Origin: Flavobacteriaceae bacterium
Lineage (GTDB): Bacteria > Bacteroidota > Bacteroidia > Flavobacteriales > Flavobacteriaceae
Length of the DNA stretch: 12,232 nt
NCBI GenBank assembly: GCA_023262245.1
Contig: JALRDC010000095.1
Span: 1 to 12,232, forward strand
Direction of reading: 5' to 3'
Shown here: positions 5,918 to 11,885 of the stretch, in pieces
Numbering within the stretch: the first letter of the stretch is position 1
Layout of the letters: each line of letters opens with the position of its first letter
Position numbers and translations under genes: made by a program
The notes under the pieces: generated by a model
Seen by the model: the letters and a program-made list of their open reading frames with translations, nothing else
What the model was told of the DNA's origin: nothing
Database searches by the model: none

Positions 5918-8139
5918 ATTTGAATCTGCAAACCCATTAGGAAATTAATCCCTGCCTGGGGGTAGTATCCAGCCCCTTCAATCGTAGTTACTTTTCCCGG
6001 GGAAGACCAAGTATCGTCAAAGGTGTAAAAATATCCATTCGACTCATATTTACTATTAAAAATGTTATTGATCAATAACGACCATTGAATTTCTTTAATC
6101 CATTTTTTAGGTTGCCAACTATAAACTGCATTGAAATCATTGATAAAATATGCCGTAAGGATCGAGGTTTCTGAATCTATATTTCCCATATATTGTTTGC
6201 TTACATATTTCGACAACAAACCCATTTGAAAACGAGTAGAGGGAACATACATTAAGGCACTACCCGATACTAAATTTGGAGAATAGGCTAATTGTGTTTT
6301 TCCTAAATTTTCTAAAACACCATTGCGTTCAAAGAAAAAATCTAAATTTTGATTACTACTTAAAGCTATATTGGGTTGCCATAACCAATTGGAATGGAGT
6401 TTCAATTTAAGTTCAACTTCTATTCCAAGACGTCTGCTTTTACCTACATTTTTACGTATAGGGGCGCCTACCTCATCGAGCGCGCCTGTTAAGACCAGTT
6501 GGTCTTGATATTCCATCCAATACAGATTTGATTGGGCTTGAATGGAAGGAGTTTTAACGCGCCACCCAAGCTCAAAATCGTTTAATTTTTCAGGTTTAGG
6601 GGTTCCATTTTCATAATCTGTTCGGTTGGGTTCTCTTTGTGCTTTAGCATAAGAAAAATAAAGTCTTTGTCCAGACCCTAGTTCATAGGTGAGTCCTGCT
6701 TTAGGGTTAAAAAAGAGAAAGTCATCTTCTACCGAAAAAGGAGCGGGCCCAGCAACCACCCCAGAAACTGTATAGTCAATGGAACGGAGTTGTAAGTCAA
6801 TAAATCCGGATAGGGAGCCCGTAATGGTTTGAGTCGCTTTTGCAAAAAGACTCCCTTCTGTTTTGATCCCTTGATTATCATAAAATCGGTGATTAGGTAA
6901 AACCGTTCCTAAGGTTTGACCCCATACTAAATTACCAAAATGATCTCCGACATAACGACTGACCAGACCCCCAAGATTAATGCTTGTCCTTTCTTTTTGA
7001 TAGTTTAATCCCAAAGTCAAGACATAATAATCATTATCCAACCATTTTTGGGTGATGTTTTCACTAGTGGTAATTGTTGTTTCTCCCACTTGAAAAGGGT
7101 TCAGTTTGAGATAATCAAAACTCGTATCGCTTCCAAAGCTAACATTTTGATTGTACCACAAATCATTGTACTCTTCATAAAAACCGCTTCCATGAGTATA
7201 ATTCAATCCCAAAGCGAAGTTCCAGAAGGAATTCAAATGTTCATTCCAATGGAATTGATAATGCGTTTGAGAATAGTCATCAACTTGATTGTCGTAAAAA
7301 TTTGTTCTATTTCCATTTTCATCATAAATTTCTCCAGCAGGGTTATAGGTCCGATCTGAAGCTAAGCTAATTGGGTCAAGGCCATACCAAGATTGGTAAG
7401 TGATTTCGTGCCCCCCAAACACCAAGGCTTTGATTAAAGTATTTTCATCCTTAAATGTTCCTTGAAAGAAATACGCATCTAGATCTGAAGTTGCTCGGTC
7501 CACGTATCCGTCAGAGTTAATTTGTGAAAGACGTCCTGAAAAAGTAATCCGATTGTTTAGAGTGCCTGTAGAAAATTGCAGTGTGTTTTTTAAAGTATTA
7601 AAACTCCCCAAACTGGAAGCAAGAGAGGTAAAAGCCTCTTCTTTTAAAGCATTCGTCTCTAAATTTAAACTTGCTCCAAAGGCTGCAGCACCGTTTGTGG
7701 ATGTTCCCACCCCCCGTTGCAACTGAATTGCCTCTACTGAGGAAGCGAAATCGGGGAGGTTTACCCAAAATGTTCCTTGAGATTCTGAATCGTTATAAGG
7801 TATTCCGTTAATCGTAACATTAACTCGAGTAGCATCGCTTCCTCGAACGCGAATTCCAGTATATCCAATTCCGCTTCCCGCATCACTTGTCGTTACAACA
7901 CCGGGGAGGTAATTGAGTAAAATTGGTATGTCTTGTCCTAAGTTTCTGGGTGTAAGATCCTGTTTGGTCACATTGGTAAAGGTTACAGGAATGTTTTCCT
8001 TTGCTCGAATTCCAGTAAGAAGTACTTCTTGCAATCGTATCTCCGAAAGGGAGTCTTTGACTTTTTCAACATTGGGTGTTTGAGCAAAAAGAATCAGAGC
8101 GTTAAAGAAAAATAAAAAGCTTAATCGTACAGATTTCAT
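5914..8139 (-). CDS. TonB-dependent outer-membrane receptor, predicted thiamine importer
   Basis: Outer-membrane active transporter of 741 residues. In order it shows a signal peptide (MKSVRLSFLFFFNALILFAQ), a TonB-box-like strand LQEVLLTG at about 36-43, a plug domain (about 47-160, with YTGIRVRGSDATRVNVTING and GVGTSTNGAAAFGASLNLET), and a 22-strand-type barrel ending GINFLMGLQIQI. It lacks the carboxypeptidase-like N-terminal extension of SusC proteins. The ATG at 8139 precedes the signal peptide. A longer frame from a GTG at 8256 is an artefact, because those 39 codons are the TPP riboswitch. That riboswitch directly upstream, and TPP-controlled receptors known in Bacteroides, make thiamine or a thiamine phosphate the likely substrate. 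The last gene of the minus-strand series; convergent with the beta-barrel gene. Confidence 0.92.
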   Translation of the reverse strand: MKSVRLSFLFFFNALILFAQTPNVEKVKDSLSEIRLQEVLLTGIRAKENIPVTFTNVTKQDLTPRNLGQDIPILLNYLPGVVTTSDAGSGIGYTGIRVRGSDATRVNVTINGIPYNDSESQGTFWVNLPDFASSVEAIQLQRGVGTSTNGAAAFGASLNLETNALKEEAFTSLASSLGSFNTLKNTLQFSTGTLNNRITFSGRLSQINSDGYVDRATSDLDAYFFQGTFKDENTLIKALVFGGHEITYQSWYGLDPISLASDRTYNPAGEIYDENGNRTNFYDNQVDDYSQTHYQFHWNEHLNSFWNFALGLNYTHGSGFYEEYNDLWYNQNVSFGSDTSFDYLKLNPFQVGETTITTSENITQKWLDNDYYVLTLGLNYQKERTSINLGGLVSRYVGDHFGNLVWGQTLGTVLPNHRFYDNQGIKTEGSLFAKATQTITGSLSGFIDLQLRSIDYTVSGVVAGPAPFSVEDDFLFFNPKAGLTYELGSGQRLYFSYAKAQREPNRTDYENGTPKPEKLNDFELGWRVKTPSIQAQSNLYWMEYQDQLVLTGALDEVGAPIRKNVGKSRRLGIEVELKLKLHSNWLWQPNIALSSNQNLDFFFERNGVLENLGKTQLAYSPNLVSGSALMYVPSTRFQMGLLSKYVSKQYMGNIDSETSILTAYFINDFNAVYSWQPKKWIKEIQWSLLINNIFNSKYESNGYFYTFDDTWSSPGKVTTIEGAGYYPQAGINFLMGLQIQI

Positions 8140-8158
8140 TCGAATAAATTTATTCAAA
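8139..8158 (-). promoter_or_regulatory. Hairpin touching the receptor start codon
   Basis: In the mRNA, positions 8158-8151 pair with 8146-8139 around an AATT loop (8 bp, one G-U pair); the core is the perfect palindrome GAATAAATTTATTC at 8142-8155. The last paired base is the A of the AUG. It lies two bases after the anti-P2 sequence of the riboswitch and may be part of its expression platform. Confidence 0.5.
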
Positions 8159-8160
8159 TA

Positions 8161-8271
8161 AAAGGGGTGATTATTCGCTATTACTACTAAAAATAATTCC
8201 CTTGGCAGCATTACCTGCCCAGGTTCGTTGGGTATGATCTCAGCCTTAAAAGGCACCCCTTTGAGATTAGT
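8161..8271 (-). promoter_or_regulatory. TPP riboswitch (THI element) with downstream pairing sequence
   Basis: Thiamine-pyrophosphate aptamer read on the minus strand. Conserved parts occur in order: GGGGTGCC (8259-8252), the P3 stem GCCTT/AAGGC, the pyrimidine-binding CTGAGA (8243-8238), ATACCC, GAACCTG, the P5 stem GGCAG/CTGCC around GTAAT, and AAGGGAA. A weak P1 can form between ACTAA (8271-8267) and TTAGT (8190-8186). After the aptamer, CACCCCTTT (8169-8161) is perfectly complementary to AAAGGGGTG (8262-8254), which overlaps the 5' strand of P2, so the two structures are mutually exclusive. This predicts ligand control of the TonB-dependent receptor, whose ATG is 21 bases further on. Absence of a U-rich terminator argues for translational control. 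Confidence 0.93.
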
Positions 8272-8274
8272 CGG

Positions 8275-8282
8275 TAAATATA
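8275..8282 (-). promoter_or_regulatory. Possible -7 element before the TPP riboswitch
   Basis: Minus strand TATATTTA, one mismatch from TAnnTTTG. A start about 5-7 bases downstream would coincide with the beginning of P1. No clear -33 element is seen, and the receptor could also be read from the upstream operon. Confidence 0.3.
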
Positions 8283-8293
8283 ATTAAAAATCT

Positions 8294-9799
8294 TTATCGG
8301 ATTAAATCCATTACTGTTTTCACCGGATTAAAAGTCTGAGGTGGTAACTCAATAAAAATCGTATTCCATTCCGCCATTCCACCATTCCACAACCCAGGCC
8401 ATTCAAGGATGTAAATTTCCATATTCCCAAGTACTTTTTTGCTTATCATAAAGCGTTTATCATCCCTAAAATCATAGAGAGAAAATTTTTCACCAAGATG
8501 ATCGGTAATTCCACAGACCATCATCACAGGGTTGAAATGAGTACTTTCAGCAATCGCTTTAGCATGTCCTTCATCTTTGGGATCTAATTCAACCCCTTCA
8601 ATAATTTGTAGGCTTTCTCCTCGCATTACTTTTTTCCAAAAAGGACCTCCTCCAACAGCATCTGAAGCAGGTATCATTCCGCAAATTCGTAAGGGTCTGT
8701 ACAAATAGTCAAAAAGGACTTCATGAGACATTTTCGACTTAGAATTTAAATTGAATCTCGGATTAAAATTGCTTCTAATAAAGGTAACGACGGGTGCTAA
8801 TTTGGTTTTGTCTTTCAGCTTTTCCAAACTATGCAAATGCTTAAAAAGCTCTTCTTGGGTAGCTAAGAGTCTTCCTGCTAAAATTTTCATCCATTTCTCC
8901 CCTTCAGCATTCGCTGGACCAAGGAGGATATTATCCACATTTTTTATCCATACACAGTCCGCATCTAGATGATTTAAATTTTCAAGTAACGAACCATGCC
9001 CTCCCTTTCGAAAGGCTATTGCTCCATTCTCATCACGAACCCATTGTTTGTTGCCGTCGATAAAAGGGGTGTCCGTTAAACGGTGTTGATGAGAATATTC
9101 AATATAAAATGTTTGTTTTTCTTTGGCTCTTTTTTTCTGTTGAAATCTTTTTACTTCCTCATCAAAAAGATCTTTATGTGCTTTGTCTATTGTCAAATGC
9201 AGCGGTACAGGAGTACTTTTATGTCCTAGCTTAATGGTTTCTTGGAGTTGTGCTTCAAAGGAAGTCCAATCATTTCCCTGATCATCAACGAAGAAGGGAA
9301 TTAGCGCCTTAGGATAACTTGCAAATTGAGAGAGTACTTTTTGAATAAATGCAAGAATATAGGCTTCTTGGTTTTCTACAGCAGTGTTTTTATCTTCTAT
9401 AATTTTAGCGTGAATGGATCCAAAAAAAGGTAGCCTCTTTAAGTTTTCTATTAACTTCCAAAGTTCCTTTCCCTGAGGGGTTTTGCGATAAGTGTTGAGA
9501 TCGAAATTCTTTTTGTTGAGAGCCTGTTGGAGTGCATGAAAAGGAGCAAACATTCTACTTGCTGCACCTGAGGCTGGAACAAATTTCATCCATCTTTTTG
9601 CATCCGCCTGAGTTTGAAAAATCTGCAAAGCTACTTCCTCGTCTTTTTTTGAAAGTTTATGGATTCCATCTCCAAGTCGAGCAGGACGAATATCCTTTAG
9701 CAGGGAATTCCCGTTGATCAAAAACTCAAATTGTCTTTGCACCAATTCGTTTGATCTTCCGCTAGCTTGAAGTTGTTTGTAATCTTTTTCAGATATCAT
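8294..9799 (-). CDS. DUF4301 protein with nucleotidyltransferase-like motifs
   Basis: A 501-residue soluble protein of the DUF4301 family, common in Bacteroidota and without established function. Several blocks look catalytic: FVPASGAASRMF (73-84), PLHLTIDKAH (199-208), FRKGGHGSLLENLNHL (263-278), IKNVDNILLGP (285-295) and PASDAVGGGPFWKK (377-390). The order of a Gly/Ser-rich Arg-Met loop, then a GHG motif, then a VDN motif recalls UDP-sugar pyrophosphorylases (GGxGTRM, PxGHGD, VDNL). I therefore infer a nucleotidyltransferase-like fold, with the first loop divergent; a substrate cannot be named. No signal peptide or membrane segment. The ATG at 9799 overlaps the end of the NadR-like kinase gene by 11 bases, so the two are probably coupled. 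The riboswitch and TonB-dependent receptor follow. Confidence 0.85.
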   Translation of the reverse strand: MISEKDYKQLQASGRSNELVQRQFEFLINGNSLLKDIRPARLGDGIHKLSKKDEEVALQIFQTQADAKRWMKFVPASGAASRMFAPFHALQQALNKKNFDLNTYRKTPQGKELWKLIENLKRLPFFGSIHAKIIEDKNTAVENQEAYILAFIQKVLSQFASYPKALIPFFVDDQGNDWTSFEAQLQETIKLGHKSTPVPLHLTIDKAHKDLFDEEVKRFQQKKRAKEKQTFYIEYSHQHRLTDTPFIDGNKQWVRDENGAIAFRKGGHGSLLENLNHLDADCVWIKNVDNILLGPANAEGEKWMKILAGRLLATQEELFKHLHSLEKLKDKTKLAPVVTFIRSNFNPRFNLNSKSKMSHEVLFDYLYRPLRICGMIPASDAVGGGPFWKKVMRGESLQIIEGVELDPKDEGHAKAIAESTHFNPVMMVCGITDHLGEKFSLYDFRDDKRFMISKKVLGNMEIYILEWPGLWNGGMAEWNTIFIELPPQTFNPVKTVMDLIR

Positions 9800-10358
9800 T
9801 TTTTTCGCTTAATGCTTTGATTATTTCTTGCGCTTTTTTTAACCGTTGCTTGTGATTGCCCTTTAAAATTGTATAAGGAGCTTTCATTTCTTTTAACAAG
9901 GTTTCAAAGTGAAGAAACATCTCCCTCCTGTTATTTGGTCGGTCTCTTAGGTCATCTGCTTTCCATGGCACATCAATGTCCGTTAAAAAGTAATGATCGT
10001 ATTTAAATGCTTTTGTCCAATACTTAATTTCCGGAGCGCAATAACCGTTAAAATGAGTTTCCGACCAAACTCTTGTAACTAAAATATTGGTATCACAAAA
10101 TACATATTCTTTAGCCTTTTGCACTGCTTGATTCTCTTGTTTTATCTGTCCCTTGGCAATAAATATTAAATCCTTTAAAGTACAAACCTCCCCCGTTTGA
10201 TCCCATTTTTCTTGGAGGTAATTTCTTGCAAATTCTGGAACCCATTGTGTTTGATAAACAGCTGCTAGGGCTTTAGCTAGTGTCGTTTTTCCAGTTGATT
10301 CAGGACCGTACAAAACAATTCTTAAGCAATTACTCTCTTGTTGTAAATTCGTTTCCAT
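9789..10358 (-). CDS. NadR-like P-loop kinase (stand-alone kinase domain)
   Basis: A 189-residue P-loop protein matching the C-terminal ribosylnicotinamide kinase domain of NadR, without the NMN adenylyltransferase or DNA-binding parts. Walker A is GPESTGKTT (18-26). Further NadR-like blocks are VPEFARNYL (40-48), CDTNILVTRVW (88-98), and DIDVPWKADDLRDRPNNR (127-144). In NadR this domain phosphorylates nicotinamide riboside. Here the neighbours are a thiamine-binding protein, a PnuC/PnuT-type transporter and a TPP-controlled receptor, so phosphorylation of thiamine is a plausible alternative; this is inference. The start overlaps the transporter gene by 37 bases and the end overlaps the DUF4301 gene by 11. 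Fold assignment is firm, substrate open. Confidence 0.88.
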   Translation of the reverse strand: METNLQQESNCLRIVLYGPESTGKTTLAKALAAVYQTQWVPEFARNYLQEKWDQTGEVCTLKDLIFIAKGQIKQENQAVQKAKEYVFCDTNILVTRVWSETHFNGYCAPEIKYWTKAFKYDHYFLTDIDVPWKADDLRDRPNNRREMFLHFETLLKEMKAPYTILKGNHKQRLKKAQEIIKALSEKNDI

Positions 10359-10951
10359 TGAATATAACCAAAGATAGCAATAAGCGTAAAAACAAGGTAC
10401 TGAAAACTAGTTAGTCCAAGTCCTTTGTACAAATATAGAGGAATTGAGATCAGGTCTCCTACAATCCAAAAGATCCAATGTTCCAATCTTTTTCTAGCCA
10501 TAAACCACATCCCTACAAAAAACAAAGCTGTGGTAAAACAATCAATGGGTGCTGACCAATCTTGCCACTTATCAAATAAAATGTAAATTCCTGCGACAAA
10601 AAAGAGGATGATCAAAAACAAAATGAACCATCTCTTTTTTTCCCAAGAGTTCATTCTTGAAATTGGATTTTCTGTTTTTTTCCTTTTTTTACGAACCCAA
10701 AAATACCATCCGTAAATACTCACTATAAAAAAGTATACGTTAATCAACAAGTCCCCCAAAAGGTTGGCTTTATACAAAATGTATACAAAAATTGCTGTGG
10801 AAAGCATTCCTGTGGGATAGACCGCAATTTGATCTCTTTTAGCAAACCAAACACTGAGAAGCCCTAAAACAACAGCAATACTTTCTAGAACAATCTCTAG
10901 CGTATTATAGTTTTGATAGGGTTTGAGTAAAAATTCAAAAATCGGGTTCAT
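10322..10951 (-). CDS. PnuC-family vitamin transporter, PnuT-like by context
   Basis: Inner-membrane facilitator of 209 residues of the PnuC family, with about seven hydrophobic segments. It shows YPTGMLST (45-52), WYFWVRKKRKK after the third or fourth segment, and the C-terminal family block EHWIFWIVGDLISIPLYLYK (157-176) followed by GLTSFQYLVFTLIAIFGYIQW. PnuC members carry nicotinamide riboside; the PnuT branch carries thiamine and relies on phosphorylation inside the cell to trap it. The thiamine-binding protein and TPP riboswitch favour thiamine here. The ATG at 10951 is chosen over a frame extending to 11011 because AAAGGAGATC lies nine bases upstream and the family N-terminus fits. It overlaps the thiamine-binding gene by 17 bases and the kinase gene by 37. 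Confidence 0.9.
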   Translation of the reverse strand: MNPIFEFLLKPYQNYNTLEIVLESIAVVLGLLSVWFAKRDQIAVYPTGMLSTAIFVYILYKANLLGDLLINVYFFIVSIYGWYFWVRKKRKKTENPISRMNSWEKKRWFILFLIILFFVAGIYILFDKWQDWSAPIDCFTTALFFVGMWFMARKRLEHWIFWIVGDLISIPLYLYKGLGLTSFQYLVFTLIAIFGYIQWKRIYNKRVIA

Positions 10952-11195
10952 AATTGCTACGATCTCCTTTAACCATTTTAATATGTAACATGAGTGCTGC
11001 TTCTTCAACAAAAGTTTTTCGAATTAGTGGAAGCAACTTGTTCATTACGTTATCAAAGTCCCCATAAATTTGTGTACTTAAGGGATTCTCTTTGGTTACA
11101 AACCCCAACTCTCTTACTTGAAGGATAAAGGTTTTGATCGTGGGGACGTAGTTGTCCTTTAATGGTGTTAAGGTCAATTCTATAGAAAGTTTCAT
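10935..11195 (-). CDS. Thiamine-binding protein, DUF77/YqgV-type
   Basis: An 86-residue soluble protein of the MTH1187/YqgV (formerly DUF77) family, related to the thiamine/HMP-binding YkoF fold. Family features are the N-terminal strand MKLSIELTLTPL, the loop VPTIKTFI, and the signature LSTQIYGDFDNVM (39-51) followed by a helix and the strand MLHIKMVKGDRS. No signal peptide, so it should act in the cytoplasm, probably binding thiamine or a precursor that enters through the transporter encoded next. Its ATG overlaps the PPTase stop as ATGA, and its end overlaps the transporter start by 17 bases. It is the second independent thiamine link in this series besides the riboswitch. Binding by this particular protein is inferred from the family. 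Confidence 0.82.
   Translation of the reverse strand: MKLSIELTLTPLKDNYVPTIKTFILQVRELGFVTKENPLSTQIYGDFDNVMNKLLPLIRKTFVEEAALMLHIKMVKGDRSNYEPDF
10961..10970 (-). promoter_or_regulatory. Shine-Dalgarno site deciding the PnuC-type start
   Basis: Minus strand AAAGGAGATC, nine bases before the ATG at 10951 and inside the thiamine-binding gene. Strong sites of this kind are uncommon in Bacteroidota and support the shorter transporter reading frame. Confidence 0.55.
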
Positions 11196-11830
11196 GATGT
11201 TTCACTATTTGTAGTTGCCAAACTCAAGCAAAATGTGTTAAAATATCTAAAGTCAAGTTTGAAAATATGAGTTTGATCGAGATGCTTAATTGACCCAGAG
11301 CCTGAAGGAGCTTGTTTTTCAAAAGGAGCAATACACAACTGGGTGTTAAATTGAATTCCCGGTTGCCTGAAAACTTTGTAAAGCGCTTCTTTTGCGGTCC
11401 ATATTTGGGTTAAATATTTGATGTCTTGATTTTTATTTGAATCCACAGATTCTAGATCATGTAAAAAGCGAGGAGCAATTTTTTTTATTTTTTCTTGATA
11501 GTGTTCTAAATCAATCCCTACTGCTACGGTTGAAATAGCTATAGCAGCAACGTCTTTAGTGTGGGTAATAGAAAGGTACCTTCCATCCGTTAAATAAGGT
11601 GCTCCGTTTTTATCGTATTGATGAGCAATAGGATCTATGTCAAAGATTTTAAGCAATTGCCTTATGGCCAAATAGCCTTTGCGATGGATCATGCTTTTCC
11701 TTTGAGCTAAGCGATTTATAGCTTGTTGTGATAGCTTTAACCCCTGAGTAAGCTGGGTTTCATCCTCAGTTATTTTCCAAACCGCAATTTGTGTGGTGTT
11801 GTTTATTAATTCTCTATGGCATTCAGGCAT
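11192..11830 (-). CDS. 4'-phosphopantetheinyl transferase
   Basis: Transfers phosphopantetheine from coenzyme A to a serine of carrier proteins. The 212-residue protein has Sfp-type size and the three family motifs in order: YLSITHTKDVAAIAIS (85-100), GIDLEH (105-110, with magnesium-binding Asp107 and Glu109) and WTAKEALYK (144-152, with Glu148 and Lys152). The start is the ATG at 11830, giving MPECHRELINN, which fits flavobacterial relatives; a longer frame would need a TTG at 11875 inside a putative promoter element. It is divergent from ahcY and first in the overlapping minus-strand series (ATGA overlap with the thiamine-binding gene). Whether it serves the primary acyl carrier protein or a secondary product cannot be told; no carrier or synthase gene is nearby. 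Confidence 0.92.
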   Translation of the reverse strand: MPECHRELINNTTQIAVWKITEDETQLTQGLKLSQQAINRLAQRKSMIHRKGYLAIRQLLKIFDIDPIAHQYDKNGAPYLTDGRYLSITHTKDVAAIAISTVAVGIDLEHYQEKIKKIAPRFLHDLESVDSNKNQDIKYLTQIWTAKEALYKVFRQPGIQFNTQLCIAPFEKQAPSGSGSIKHLDQTHIFKLDFRYFNTFCLSLATTNSETS

Positions 11831-11860
11831 TTGAAATTGCTTAGAAAGGTTGTACTTTTG
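11830..11860 (+). promoter_or_regulatory. Putative ahcY promoter
   Basis: TTTG at 11830-11833 and TACTTTTG at 11853-11860 match the Bacteroidota -33 and -7 elements with a 19-base spacer. The ahcY ATG lies 25 bases after the -7 element. Confidence 0.6.
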
Positions 11861-11872
11861 CGGTTCAATATC

Positions 11873-11880
11873 CAAAGGTA
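11873..11880 (-). promoter_or_regulatory. Putative -7 element of the PPTase-led operon
   Basis: Minus strand TACCTTTG fits TAnnTTTG, 42 bases before the PPTase ATG at 11830. A possible TTG lies 23 bases upstream (11906-11904). It faces the ahcY promoter, so the two may interfere. Confidence 0.45.
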
Positions 11881-11885
11881 CAATT

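Noticed and set aside
7048..7359. Plus-strand open frame inside the receptor gene
   Set aside because: Antisense shadow of a strongly supported coding sequence, with no family resemblance.
8140..8256. N-terminal extension of the TonB-dependent receptor from a GTG at 8256
   Set aside because: The codons coincide with the TPP aptamer, the peptide has no signal sequence at its start, and a normal signal peptide begins at the ATG at 8139.
10952..11011. Longer PnuC-type reading frame from 11011
   Set aside because: It would overlap the thiamine-binding gene by 77 bases; the ATG at 10951 has a good Shine-Dalgarno and fits the family.
11831..11875. Longer PPTase starting at a TTG
   Set aside because: The TTG lies within a TAnnTTTG element, and the ATG at 11830 gives the family-typical N-terminus.
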